This document shows, piece after piece, positions 23,332-34,526 of a DNA stretch of 64,000 nucleotides. Within the stretch, counting starts at the first letter, position 1, and each line of letters begins with the position of its first letter. The stretch comes from Hypericum androsaemum (lineage: Eukaryota > Streptophyta > Magnoliopsida > Malpighiales > Hypericaceae). The stretch covers positions 10,226,428-10,290,427 of the forward strand of contig OZ023194.1 of NCBI GenBank assembly GCA_963995505.1. Direction: 5' to 3'. The notes beneath the pieces are model-generated. The model ran no database searches. It was not told the DNA's origin and saw only the letters and a program-made list of their open reading frames with translations. The position numbers and the translations under genes were made by a program.

Positions 23332-24808
23332 TGAAAGGAAGGTTTTTTACACCCCTATTGTAATAAAGAGTAAGTAAGGGATTGTCGTCCCACAATGACT
23401 AAGTTCTAGGCCACAAATACGACTCGACCACTAGTTTAGGACTACAAGTAATGAATAAGTCAATTCCAAACATGAGTTGATTGCTACAATGACTAAACTA
23501 AAAGATGATTTTAACAATAAAGGAAAGAGTGGGCTTGACACTATTGACACCTAGATAACCAAATGACCTATGAGGTTCATTAAGTCCGTGTTATGATTCG
23601 GGTATTTCTAAAGCAACTAATCAATGCTCCTACCATTAATTTGTCTAAATCAATTATTAATTAAGCTTAGTTGAACTAATCATACTTCCTGACTAATTAG
23701 CCACATAATCTAACTAATTACTAATTATAACCATTATCTTTTGGACAACTAACCACCTAATGAGATCCCTCATCAAAAGATAATAATTAACTAGTTAAAT
23801 AGTCCATTAATCCTAATCTCTCTCAGTAATTAGCATTAATTATATTCATAATCAAGGAGATTAAGCATTAAACTCATTAACTAGTTCACAAACCTTAGCA
23901 TTTTAACCCCACTAAACCATAGGCTAAATAGATGCCAACAAGACACCAAACCCACTAATCAACTACTCACACATATCAACTACACAACTAAACACATCCA
24001 TTAAATAAAGCAAGTAAACCATGAACATAAAAGAGAGGGTTAAAAAAAGCTCAAGATGATCTTCAAAGCTTCCAAAAGTTCTCCTTCAAGTTTTCTACAA
24101 GCTCCAACAATGATGAGCCAAGTTCTCTTCCAAAGAGAAAAGTGAGTGGAGTGGGGTGACTGAGTTTAGGAAAATATCTAAGTTCTAAGAGTTCTAAGTT
24201 GGCTTGTAAGGAAAGCCAATGGCTATTTATACAAAAATTCTCAACTCAAACTAACTAAACTATTCCTAAAGTTCTAGCCAAGTAAAGACATGGACAATCT
24301 CAAAATGGGCCCAAAATGGTTCATGAATTGCGGCTCATCTCGGCTAGGCAAATTCTCAAATTTGAAACTTGAATTTGGACGTATTTTCACCCTTTTAGAC
24401 TCCGAATTTCAAGAATACCATTAGAGATAAAGTTGTAGTTACAGATGTCTTCTTCCCAAAACATCCTCACTCGTCTCCATCGGACTTCGTATATGAAAGT
24501 TATCTTTATTTGAGTCACTCGAGGTCAGTCTGCCTAATGTCGTTGAGGTCCCGATCGTGCACCATTCTTCACGGCTGATCCAATCATCTTTGACACGATC
24601 CAAGGTACACCAATATACTCCTCGTATCTCTACAAAGTCTTCTAGTAATAAACACGAACAAAATGTAATAAAAATCTCAAGAACTACACTAAAACATTCA
24701 AAGCAAGAAATATGACATTATATCAATACATAACAAACAAAACACTAGAAATAATGGAAAACTAACACTAAAACATACATAGATGATAGAGTATTTTCGC
24801 ACTCATCA
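23332..24808 (-). mobile_element. Nested solo LTR, 1477 bp, with 5-bp TSD GTAAG
   Basis: Bounded by TGAAAGGAAGG and CACTCATCA in + orientation. The perfect direct repeat GTAAG lies at 23327-23331 and 24809-24813. The reverse complement matches 32241-33858 almost throughout (for example tgatgagtg, ctctatcatctatgtatg, ggacgacaatccc). It sits inside the internal region of the 21.5-kb element, so it inserted later and then lost its body. Confidence 0.92.
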
Positions 24809-24995
24809 GTAAGACAAAGTCAAGTCTTCGACTCCTCCTCAACCAAGCAAGAGTAAGGTGAAGCAATAATCTAACGTGTCAGTTCAACCTCGAACGTTAA
24901 ATGTTTCAGATTACAAGGAGTGTCCTCAAGTCACACGGTCAAAATCAGTCGACAACGGTAAGAAGTAGCCTGAATATGCGTGGGTTAAGAGGGAC

Positions 24996-25391
24996 GTGGT
25001 CACTAAATTGATGACTAAGCAAAGAGTTCTCCAGAAAAAGAAGTCCTTCAAGGTTTGGGTGCCCAAGGAAGAACCTTCGCAGTCCAAGAAAAAATCACGT
25101 GAGATACGACCCATAAGGAGTGATCAGCCTACAAGGTTTTCAAGTTATCATACAAAGTCTATACGTAAGGAGATGTCAAAAAAGCCGAACCCACACTCAG
25201 GAGCAAGTGTTCAGAATCTCATCGACCGACTCTCACGAAGACTCAACGAAGAAGGTTGGAGCAAAAAATTCAAAAGCAAAGGAAAAAGCTTAGAGACCCT
25301 TAACAACAATTTTATGGTCGTTTCAACAAAGGACATGAAGTTCCTACTTAGTCATGTAATCCTAAATCAAGTCTTCCCAAAAAATTCATGA
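24996..25391 (+). CDS. Basic open frame before the 3' LTR, unidentified
   Basis: 131 codons, rich in Lys and Ser, with stretches such as KKKSFKVWVPKEEPSQSKKK and NLIDRLSRRLNEEGWSKKF. Not recognised. The WVPK word is reminiscent of gag/pol linker segments in plant LTR elements, which would suit its location, but no catalytic motif is present. Confidence 0.35.
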   Translation: MVTKLMTKQRVLQKKKSFKVWVPKEEPSQSKKKSREIRPIRSDQPTRFSSYHTKSIRKEMSKKPNPHSGASVQNLIDRLSRRLNEEGWSKKFKSKGKSLETLNNNFMVVSTKDMKFLLSHVILNQVFPKNS

Positions 25392-25585
25392 GCACACGGA
25401 TATCTCGAGATGAGTGATCATCTACACGCTTACAACAGCTAGGTCTTGGCCGGTTTGATAGTACATTTATACTTATTATGGTCTTGACATAGTTGATTAT
25501 ATTTAGAGTGGAGTTAATTTTTTGCATATTAAAAGATGGATACACGTTAACGCTAGAGCGTCAAACATTTACGTGTGGAGGGCAT

Positions 25586-26325
25586 TGTTGGAGCAGAAAA
25601 TTAATTCGCAGATTTGTCTAATCCTATCTTTGTAAAATAGCCATATCTTCTTGCTGAAGTATCTGATTGATGCAATTCTAAAAGATACAAAAATATTAGA
25701 TATAGATTTACAACTTTTCAGTTTATGACTTTTTAAAATTCGGCACGAAGAGGGGTCAAAATTGGATTATAGGTTTTGGCAATTTTGGGCACCAGCACGA
25801 GTGACAGTTTTTGTAGCATATTCGAAAAAAGAGGAGGCGATGAGCATGAAGTAAGACTTAGGAAGTAAGCTATGGCTATATTAGATTTTTCTATATTGGG
25901 TTTGCCTGTATTAGATCTTCCCATATTAGGTTTTCCAATATTGGGTTTTCTATGTTAGGTTTCCTTTATTAGCCAAATTGTCCTATATTAGGCCAGGGCT
26001 AGGTTATAATCTTTTCCTATATATGGAGAGCTTGGGCAACCATGGTGAGACACCCAAAAAATAACACATCAAACATTCAACTTAGCTTCTTAGCTTAGCT
26101 GAGCTTTTATCTTTTATATTTTTCTTCCCCATGTCCCCTTTAATTCTCAATAAAGTTCTTACTCCTCCATCAATTCTTTTCTCCTCCACCTATTCTTTTC
26201 TAGATCTTCCTCTCTCTCCCTCGTACTTCTTCCATCTTTACCTATTCATTCGATCGCTCTTGGGATGACCACTCCGCACCCGTTTCTTAGTTAATTTTGA
26301 CGTACTACATAATTTATCCACAACA
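25586..26325 (+). repeat. 3' LTR of the 21.5-26.3 kb element
   Basis: Partner of 21470-22324, shorter by about 115 bases. Begins TGTTGGAGCAG and ends TCCACAACA. Carries the same cctatata promoter word (about 26017) and ctcaataaagttctt. Confidence 0.8.
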
Positions 26326-27174
26326 TATTTTCTTATATTGCGGAGAAAAGGGGTACAAGAAAGAAAGACATCGGAGATGGATCCGGAGTGGTCATCCCAA
26401 GGACGGCCTAACAGAGAGGGGAAAAAAGTGGTAGACTAGGCTACGAGCTAAAAAAAGTGATAAAGAGTAAAGTTTTTATTGGTTATGTTTATGGTGTCTT
26501 GCTCCTCTAACTAAGCCCTCTTTATACAGGGAGTCCCAAACTAGCTTTGTTTGAGAATAGGAAAATCTAAGCCGCTTTCAATGTTGGAAGATCTCGGCTC
26601 AAAATAGAAAAATTTCCAAGATCAAATTCCAAGAATTCTGCCTCAAGTTAAGACAGTTCTTAAAGTAGAGGGATCCTCCTGGCTTAGTACATGAAAATGT
26701 AAGCCGACTCCTAAAATAAAGAGATTCGCTACCCAAACAACCACTCCAGATCGTGCATCCCAAGCAATCTTGGCCTAAATAGAAACAAGTCCAAATCATG
26801 CCCCGGGTCAGAAAGATTTGATCCAAATTAAGAAAGACCCAAGCCATAAACCAATTTAGGAAAACCTGACTCATGAGGTGCGCCTACCTCAGACCAGGCT
26901 TATGATAGGTGCGCCTATACCTAGATACATGACATGTGCACCTTCAACAAGACCAGGCATAGGCTACGTACACCTCCTAACCAAGTAGGCACAAGGTGAA
27001 TGTGCTTAACTTGCCTGGGTTGTAAGGTGTACTTGCATTACTTGGGTTGGAAGGTGTGTCCATTTGATACTTTTATATTCTGAATCTGAAGAAGTCAACA
27101 ACTACAAAGTTGTAGGTATATGTCTTGGCAGTGCACAACAACTTGAATCATCTCAACCTGACCTTAGAGTCAAA
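26326..27174. other. LTR-like debris, minus orientation
   Basis: The start (about 26370-26410) contains gagtggtcatcccaagg, the reverse complement of a word near the end of the adjacent LTRs. This suggests a related LTR fragment in the opposite direction. The part 26880-27060 has repeated words around ggtgcgcct, catgtgcacct and gtacacctcc. No gene is supported. Confidence 0.45.
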
Positions 27175-27906
27175 AGATATGAATCATACCACCACGACAA
27201 GGGCAATAAAAGATCAAGTTTAAGTGCCAATTGGACCAGTCACAAGAGCAACAACCAAGAAGTTTCAAGCTGATTTCAATGGCTTCATTCAAGAAATTTG
27301 GGCTCAAGCCAATTTGTTGAAGGCCATTGGTGATTATGAAGTTAATAAGAGGCCCATAAACATTATTAAGGGTGTTTAGGAAGTTAATTCTATCTTATTT
27401 TCATTTTTAGGAGTTCTAGATTATCTAGGATGAAATATATTTGTTCATTCCAAATTTTTAGTAGTTGATATTTGTTACTTCTGAATTTTTAGGAGTTCTA
27501 GTTTATCTAAGAAGTCGCTTATGGGATAATTTCATTTTTAGAAGTTTAAGTCTGCTTAGGAAGCTAAAAATTTATTTTTGAGCATATCTCAATTCGAATT
27601 AGGATTTTCTTGACTTTGCCTATTTATCGAGGCACCTACAGAATAAAGAGGACACACTTTTTTGCTGAATAAATTTTGTGAGTTTTGACCAAACCTTGCA
27701 CGAATAACCACTTATCAAACGGTTCATCCACCACCTTTTGTGGCATATTCGCTTTCAGATCGAGGATCTTGTTTCCCTCATTAGCGGGTCAAGGTTGTTC
27801 AATACCGAGGTTCTTGCAAAGGCATAAACAATGGGTTGAGATCTCCATCAATCTGAACGTAGAAGATCCGACTACTGCGTGGATCTGTAACAGGGTTCAC
27901 ATCTGT

Positions 27907-27918
27907 TGGTATCAGAGC
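27907..27918 (+). other. Primer-binding site for tRNA-iMet
   Basis: The sequence tggtatcagagc lies just 5 bases after the 5' LTR end. It is the standard complement to the 3' end of the plant initiator methionine tRNA. Confidence 0.9.
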
Positions 27919-28333
27919 TTAGGTCCTACTTCAGATCCATCTATCTTTAAATTTTTTATTTTTATTATTATTTTTTAGTTAGTTGTTCTTATTATATTCT
28001 GAGTTGGAGAAAGAAATAAAAAATAAAAAAGAGAGAAAAATTATGAAATAAAAAGAAAGAAGAGAAGAAAAGGCAGCCTAGAAAAGAAGAAGAAAAAATG
28101 CTGGAAAAAAATCCGAAAAAAAATCCGGTAACTACAAAAGAAGAGATTTTGAAGTTGATTTGTCTATGCTTGACCCAAATATTATAGAGGCCATGATGAG
28201 TGGGATGAGGCATACAATGAGAACAGAGTTCAAGAAGCTCAGCGAAAATATGGACCAGATAGTGAGCAAACAAGAGCAACTACACGATGTTCTTAATTTG
28301 TGTGGGAAAAAATAAATTCAACCAAGGAAGTTT

Positions 28334-28666
28334 ATGGAGAACACCACCATTCACACTATTGAGGACAAGGTATGTAGTTTTTTGGAGGTTACATCTGATG
28401 AGGTTGTTGAAGAGATTTTGACATGGGAGAAATTTGGTGAATATTCTATTGACTTGTTCGATGGAGATTATTTTGATGAGCATTCCAAGTCACTTCATTA
28501 TTTGAGAGATTTGTTCGATGAATCTGAATCTGTGGACGTTGATCATATGAAGAAGTTATTAACTACTATTGATGGTGAACATGAAAAAGTTGTCGTTGTG
28601 GTTGACAATGAAGAGGTTCAGCCCATATCTTACATGTCTCCAAATTTTCATGTTGAATATGTGTGA
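28334..28666 (+). CDS. Acidic open frame inside the 27.2-30.0 kb element
   Basis: 110 codons, strongly acidic, with TIEDKVCSFLEVTSDEVVEE and DVDHMKKLLTTIDGEHEK. No stop interrupts it, but no domain was recognised. It lies where gag or a gag/pol linker would be expected. It could be a remnant of a retroelement polyprotein segment. Confidence 0.35.
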   Translation: MENTTIHTIEDKVCSFLEVTSDEVVEEILTWEKFGEYSIDLFDGDYFDEHSKSLHYLRDLFDESESVDVDHMKKLLTTIDGEHEKVVVVVDNEEVQPISYMSPNFHVEYV

Positions 28667-30028
28667 TATCCCGTAAATGATATGTACTGTCTGAAATGCT
28701 TAAGAAATTTGATTTGGCTATCCATATCAATTAGGCGCACCTTCTTTTTTGGCACACATCCTGAGAGAACTCCAAGGTTAAACGTATTTGGCCGAGAGTA
28801 GGATCATGATCGGTGACCTCCTGAGAAGTTTCTGGGATGCATATGAGTGAGGACAAAATACGCTGGAAAAGACCCGTGTAGGTCTGTGGAGACAGTTGGT
28901 CATATCACATGGCGTTACAATATGTTGAGCATATTGATGTGTTGACAAGTTTGATTATGTTGGAGGGTCACCGCTACTGAACTTGTGTAATGCTTTGAAG
29001 GTTGTCGAAAGACTTATACGAATCTGTAGATCTTTGGCTTTTGATTTGGAGATGACTTCAGATTGCTTATGTTCAAAGTATCGATTCTGTTAGAACGGAA
29101 GATATCAAGTGCAGCCATAAAATTCGAATGTTCAATCTTGTTTCAGCCTGTTTGATAATTGGCAGCATGATGCATACGAGGATTTGTGGACAAATCTATT
29201 TAAAGAAGAGGGGAATGATATGATTCATACCACCACGACAAGGGCAACAAAAGATCAAGTTCAAGTGCGAATTGGACCAGTCACAAGAGCAAGAGCCAAG
29301 AAGTTTCAAGCTAATTTCAATGGCTTAATTCAAGAAGTTTAGGCTCAAGCCAATTTGTTAAAGCCTAATGGTGACCAAGAAGCTAATAAGAGGCCTATAA
29401 ATATTGTTAAGTGTGTTTAAGAAATTAATTCTGTCTTATTTTCATTTTTAGGAGCTCTAGATTATCTAGGAAGTAAGATATTTGTTAATTTTGAATTTTT
29501 AGGAGATGATATTTGTTAATTCCAAATTTTTAGGAGTTCTAGTTTATCTAGGAAGTCCCTTATGCGATAATTTTTTTTTTAGAAGTTCAAGTCTGTTTAG
29601 GAAGCTAAAAATTTATTTTTGAGCATATCTCAATTCGAATTAGGATTCTCTTGACTTTGCCTATTTATAGAGTCACCTACAGAATAAAGAGGACACACTT
29701 TTTTTCTGAATAAATTTCGTGAGTTTTGACTCTCTTTTGGGTTCTTGCGGGCTGGCCAAATCTTGCACGAATAACCACTTATCAAATGGTTCATCCACCA
29801 CCGTTTGTGGCGTATTCATTTTCAGATCGAGGTTCTTGTTTTCTTACAATAGCGGGTCAAGGTTGATCAATACCGAAGTTCTTGCAAAGGCGTAAACAAC
29901 GGGTTGAGATCTCCATCAATCTGAACGTAGAAGATTCGGCTTTCACGTGGATCTGTAACGTGGTTCACATCACCAAGAGGGCTCTTGCTAAGGTGAGTTA
30001 ATACCCAAACATATGCACCTCAATGATT

Positions 30029-30107
30029 GCCTTGGTCGGTCCCGAGCTCCGAGACTTGATATTTTTGTACTCCAACAAAATTATGGGATTTCGGGACCGA
30101 CCAAGGC
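30029..30107. repeat. Perfect 17-bp inverted repeat
   Basis: gccttggtcggtcccga (30029-30045) and tcgggaccgaccaaggc (30091-30107) are exact reverse complements with a 45-bp spacer. It lies just outside the 3' LTR of the 27.2-kb element. Confidence 0.9.
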
Positions 30108-30117
30108 TAACTCCAAC

Positions 30118-30273
30118 AAAACTTGTGTGATTCTCTTGGTAAAGTTAGCACATGTTTTTGTACTCCATAATTTTGTTTGATTCTCTTGGTCCCGAGCTCT
30201 TGGTAAACTTGTGTGATTCTCTTGATTATTATAATGGGATTGCTAACTTTACCAAGAGAATCACACAAGTTTT
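30118..30273. repeat. Perfect 33-bp inverted repeat
   Basis: The arms 30118-30150 and 30241-30273 are exact reverse complements (tgctaactttaccaagagaa on the right). The spacer holds partial direct copies of the arm words (cttgtgtgattctcttg at about 30208) and part of the neighbouring 17-bp repeat (cccgagctc), so the whole 30.0-30.3 kb segment is built from shuffled pieces of one short sequence. Confidence 0.9.
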
Positions 30274-30394
30274 AGTTAAACAATTAAAAATAATAAACGG
30301 AAAGATCAACATGAGAAAAGAAAGTAGTAACAAGATAAATATAAAGTCTGAAAAGTAACAAAGTAAATGTTAAAACGTGAGGCGGTGAAGGATT

Positions 30395-30456
30395 AAATTT
30401 GGTGGGAAGAGTTGGTCATTTACAGAGACTCAGCCGGGCCAATAAATGAGCAAGAT
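30395..30456. repeat. Dispersed repeat copy (partner at 34236-34297)
   Basis: aaatttggtgggaagagttg through ccaataaatgagcaagat is shared with 34236-34297 with few differences. Around it, 30356-30402 and 30499-30533 also repeat the words gacaaagtaaatgt and ggtgaaggattaaatttgg. Confidence 0.8.
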
Positions 30457-30539
30457 CCCCTTAAAAAAAATGAGCAAGATAAACATAGTCTTAAATGTGA
30501 CAAAGTAAATGTACGGTGAAGGATTAAATTTGGGGCTCA

Positions 30540-31040
30540 AATTTAGTGGGGATATGGATCATCCCCACCGAAAGGGATCAAATAGAATGAAAGGGTATTC
30601 TAGGTATTATAAAAATTACTAGGGATAATATCGGACAACTTTATTACCAAGAGAAGTTAAAATTTAGGTTTAATATAATTAAGTAAATAAGTAAATAGGG
30701 AAACAAAACCAATCAATTGTTCCTAAAATTACTTTAGAATATAATTACACCCAAAAAAGGCAGGAATCCTACACGATCCCTAACCAACTAATACAACTAA
30801 ATTGCCAACTAATACCAATTAAGAAAATAATTGAAAAAGAAAATAATACCAACTAATTACCCTAAAATCACGTTATTATATAGTTATTAGAGGTGAAAAA
30901 AATAAAAATAACACGATCCCTAACCAATTTTTTCTAGCAATCGTTCCAGTCCAAAAACGACGTCGGAATCCAACGAAGAAGAATTATTGTTTATTTTTCG
31001 TGGAACTATGAAGAAAATTTTATCATGCCAATATGTTTCT
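30540..31040. other. Non-coding stretch, no supported gene
   Basis: AT-rich, with a small hairpin-like ggggatatggatcatcccc near 30549-30567. No gene or element boundary was found. Confidence 0.4.
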
Positions 31041-31620
31041 GATATTGGTTTCCTTCTTACAGGACATTGGTTTCCTTCTTATATGATATCGGTTTCCTTC
31101 TTATATGATATTATTTTTCCTTTCTCGGTGATATTGGTATCCTTCTAATATGATATTAGATTCCTTCTAATCTGATATTGGTTTCCATCTTCTCCGACAT
31201 TGGTTACCTACTTCTATGATATTAGTTTCCTTCTTCTACGATATTAGTTTATTGCTTCTATGATATTGGTTTTCTGCTTCTATGATATTGATTTTCTTCT
31301 TATATGATATTGGTTTTCTTTGCTCGGTGATATTGGTATCCTTGTAATATGATATTGGTTTCCTTCTTTTCTGATATTTGTTTCCGTCTTCTTCGATATT
31401 GGTTACCTACTTCTATGATATTGGTTTCCTTCTTTTCTGATATTTGTTTCCGTCTTCTTCGATATTGGTTACCTACTTCTATGATATTGGTTTCCTTCTT
31501 ATATGATATTGGTTTTCCTTGCTCAGTGATATTAGTATCCTTCTAATATGATATTGGTTTACTTCTTTTTCGATATTGGTTTCCGTCTTCATCGATATTG
31601 GTTACCTACTTCTATGATAT
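31041..31620. repeat. 22-bp minisatellite array, about 26 units
   Basis: Units resembling gatattggtttccttcttat(at) follow one another with a 22-bp period across about 580 bases. Variants carry ccgtcttcttc or acctacttctat in the 3' half. A three-unit block (31361-31426) is repeated exactly in the next 66 bases (31427-31492), showing recent amplification. The open frame through the array is a by-product of the repeat. Confidence 0.95.
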
Positions 31621-32240
31621 CTTCAAGACCAAGGAGATCAAAAGTACTAAACGTTTCAACAAAATAGTCACCATCAAAGCGTGTATGACACGGTCGGTAA
31701 GAACATAGCCCACAACAACTCAAGACATCAAGATCATAGCTAGGGTTTTGCACAAAACAGGTAAGCAAATCGAACTAGGATTTTGGATCCTAGCCAGACA
31801 AAACACACATCTGAATTCATCTCCACTTTCGCTCCACTCCTATGACGTTGCTTTCAAAGTATTTCTGAAAGTATTTTCTTCTCGACTGACATGATAAACC
31901 ACTTTGTTAACTTCAATCAAAAGCTTCGGGAATCTGATTGCCAAATAGGGATCATAACCTTCCGAAATTGGTCCGAGTAGTTCCTGAAGAAATCACCCAA
32001 ACAAACAAAGAGAAAACAATCATTACAATATCCTAGCAAAGTACCTCACCACCACATCAATCACGCAAGAACCCGCAGCACACAATTAACCACCAATAGA
32101 GCTATAATCAGAGCATTAGCAAGCAAAACTCTAACAAAGCGGGAGAGCGGGTCCCACCGAAGTCGTTGTCAATAGGGTACAATCTCTCCGGCGGGCCCGT
32201 TATGTATATAAAACCCAACGGTGGTGGCGGGGGCAGTAGC
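31621..32240. other. Low-copy stretch with an exon-like minus-strand frame
   Basis: On the minus strand, about 31990-31845, an acceptor-like ttcttcag precedes an open run of 48 codons (including PISEGYDPYLAIRF and KLLIEVNKVVYHVS) ending in a stop. No family was recognised. Together with 33864-34090 it may be part of a host gene broken by the solo LTR, but this is weak. Confidence 0.3.
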
Positions 32241-33858
32241 TGATGAGTGTGGAAATACTCTATCATCTATGTATGTTTTAGTGTCAATTTTCCATTGTTT
32301 CTAGTATTTTTGTGTGTTATGTATCGTTGTATTGTTATATATCGTGCTTTGAATATTTTAGAGTAATTTTTGTGATTTTTATTGCGTTTCGTTCATGTTT
32401 ATTACTAGGAGACTTTGTGGTGATGCGAGGAGGATATTGGTGCACTTTGGAGCACGTCAAAGGCGATTGGATCAGCATTGAAGAATGGTGCACGGTCGGG
32501 ACTGCGATGATATTGGGCAGACTAACCTCGAGCGACTCAAATAAAGATAACTTTTGCATATGAAGTCTAATAGAGACGAGTGAGGAGGTTCTAGAAAGAA
32601 GACATCCGTGGCTACAACTTTGTCTCTATGGTCTTCTTCAAATTCGAAGTCTAAGAGGGTGAAAAACACGTATAAATTCAAGCCTAAAATCTGAGAACTC
32701 GCCTAACCGAAATTGGCCGAAATTCATGGCCCATTTCGGGACCATTCCGGAATTATCCATGACTTTTCATGGCTGGCACTCCACCACTTCATGGCTGGCA
32801 TTCTATCACCTAACTCACCAACTCCACTCCACTACTTTCCCTTTTCACTCCACTACTTCCCCTTTTCACTCCACTACTTTAATAATTCACTCCACTACTT
32901 CAATAATTCACTCCACTACCTCTCTTTTAAACCAAAAAAAAGGGAAGTTGGCTCATGATAAGTGAGAAGGAGAGAAAAACGTGGTCGCCAACTATTGTAG
33001 AAGCTAGGAGAGAAAAACGTGGCCAACCATTGTAGAGAGTGAGGAGAGGAAGTGTAGAGAGAGCTTAGAGAGGAGCTTGGAAGGAACTTGAAGAAGGAGC
33101 TAGGAGGGAGCTCTTGAAGACTCATTGAGCTTTCCTAAACTCTATTTTTATGTTCATGTTCTATTTACATTGTTCAATGGATAATTTGTGTTATTTGTTG
33201 AATATGTGTGAGTAGTTGATTTATGGGTTAGGTGCCTTGATGGCATCTACTTAGCCTATGGTTTGTGGGGTTAAAATATTAAGGTTTATGAACTAGTTAA
33301 TGAGTTTAATGCTTAATCTTGCTTGATCACCTTGATTATAAACTAAATTAATTCTAATCGCCAGGAGGGGTTAGGATTAATAAACTATTTAACTAGTTAA
33401 CTAGTTGCCTATTGATGAGGGATCTCATTAGGTGGTTAGTTGTCCAAAGAGTGATGGTCATAATCGGTAATTAGTTGAATTAGTTGGCTAATTAGTCGTG
33501 GGAGTGCGGTTAGTTCAACTAAGCCTAATTAACGATCGATTTAGACTAATTAATGGTGAGAGTGTTGATTAGTTACTTAAGAAACACCCGGACTATAACA
33601 TGAACTTAATAAACCCCATATGCCATTTGGTTATTTAGGTGTCATTGGTACCAAACCCACTCTTTCTTTTATTGTTTAAACCATCTTCTAGTTTAGTCGT
33701 TGTAGTAACCAACTCGTGTTTAGAATTGACAAATCCATTACTTGTAGTCCTAAACTAGTGGTTGAATCGTATTTGTGGCCTAACACTTAGTCCTCGTGGG
33801 ACGACAATCCCGTACTTACTCTTTATTGCAAGAGGGGCGTAAAAAACCCCTCCCAACA
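32241..33858 (+). mobile_element. Solo LTR, 1618 bp, with 5-bp TSD GTAGC
   Basis: Begins TGATGAGTG and ends CTCCCAACA. The perfect direct repeat GTAGC flanks it at 32236-32240 and 33859-33863. It is the same family as the minus-oriented solo LTR at 23332-24808. At about 32815-32925 this copy contains five to six repeats of a roughly 20-bp word around cactccactactt, which accounts for most of its extra length. Confidence 0.93.
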
Positions 33859-33863
33859 GTAGC

Positions 33864-34090
33864 CTGACGGCGGCTTCTTGGGAGTTGGTGTCGGGAACAC
33901 CAGAATGGGTGGAGGCGGACACGGCAGAGGAGGCGATGGACTGGCTGTAACATTTGCCACCCGATGAAGATGAAGATGGGGAAGCACATGTAGGGGAAGG
34001 AGATGAAGATGAAGAAATTTTTTTACGGGAATGATAGGAGAGGAAATTATGAGAATGGTGGGGTGTGTGGGAAGGAAACCTAGCTGGCAA
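33864..34090 (-). CDS. Ser-rich open frame cut by the solo LTR, unidentified
   Basis: The minus-strand frame from 34090 starts at a TTG, so the true start is unknown. It encodes a His/Ser-rich N-terminus (SHTPHHSHNFLSYH, a Ser-rich run, then GGKCYSQSIASSAV). It reaches the LTR edge at NSQEAAVR. Skipping the LTR and one TSD copy, the frame stays open in the left flank to a stop at 32108-32110, through a Pro-rich stretch. That would be expected if the LTR landed in a coding exon, but a chance open frame cannot be excluded, and no family was recognised. Confidence 0.3.
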
Positions 34091-34119
34091 TTTTTGGGTT
34101 AAAGCCTCAAAATACCCTC

Positions 34120-34227
34120 TAACGAATTTGGACTGTTAGATCTAAAAATTTTCAATTTTAATCAAATCTAAAGGCCCGAATGTAGTCCATACCATGGGGA
34201 TGACTTTTATGTAGTCCCCACTGAATC
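34120..34227. repeat. End fragment of the GATTCAGTGGGGACT element
   Basis: The reverse complement starts gattcagtggggactacata and continues like the left end of the element at 41721-42003 (cggg/ggccttt/gttagatttgatta). Only this end is present here. It lies directly beside the dispersed repeat at 34236. Confidence 0.6.
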
Positions 34228-34235
34228 TAAATCCT

Positions 34236-34297
34236 AAATTTGGTGGGAAGAGTTGGTCATTTACGGGAACTCAACCGGGCCAATAAATGAGCAAGAT
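34236..34297. repeat. Dispersed repeat copy (partner at 30395-30456)
   Basis: See partner entry. Differs at a few positions (ttacgggaactcaa versus ttacagagactcag). Confidence 0.8.
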
Positions 34298-34526
34298 AAA
34301 CATTAAGTAATAAAGAGAGAGTTTTTTGAGCAAAGTGGCTGAAACAATTCATTAATAAAGAATAATCATACATTGGATGAAAGCAAATACATAACATGAA
34401 AGTAAAAGACGAAAGCAGAAGCACAACAACGAGTGGATACATTGCAAGATTTTTCCAAAGGCATCGTGGATGAGAAAAAATAATGGCAGCGTTCTCAAAA
34501 CATAGCTATATTGAAACATTGCTTAC

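Larger units (their letters stand above)
21470..26325 (+). mobile_element. LTR retrotransposon without recognisable pol, about 4.9 kb
   Basis: Two related LTRs bound the element: 21470-22324 and 25586-26325, both TGTTGGAGCAG...CAACA. The internal region starts tatttttggtatgctcggtggg and lacks any reverse transcriptase, integrase or protease. A purine-rich stretch (gtgtggagggca) precedes the 3' LTR. About 1.5 kb of the internal region is a nested solo LTR. The expected 5-bp TSD is not seen (AAAAC on the left, TATTT on the right). With no pol it would depend on an autonomous partner, in the manner of large retrotransposon derivatives. Confidence 0.75.
27175..29969 (+). mobile_element. Short LTR retrotransposon lacking pol, about 2.8 kb
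   Basis: LTRs at 27175-27901 and 29216-29969 share most of their length (for example cataccaccacgacaaggg, tagaagatccgactactgc versus tagaagattcggctttcac). The 3' LTR has an extra stretch of about 25 bases near 29730 (tctcttttgggttcttgc). A perfect initiator-Met primer-binding site, tggtatcagagc, lies at 27907-27918, and a purine tract (aaagaagaggggaa) precedes the 3' LTR. The 1.3-kb inside has no RT or integrase. The 5' LTR has lost its first base pair (AG instead of TG). No clean TSD was found. Confidence 0.85.

Noticed and set aside
31349..31546. Open frame of 65 codons with a repeated protein sequence
   Set aside because: It lies entirely within the 22-bp minisatellite, and its repetition is that of the DNA array; no start context or domain.
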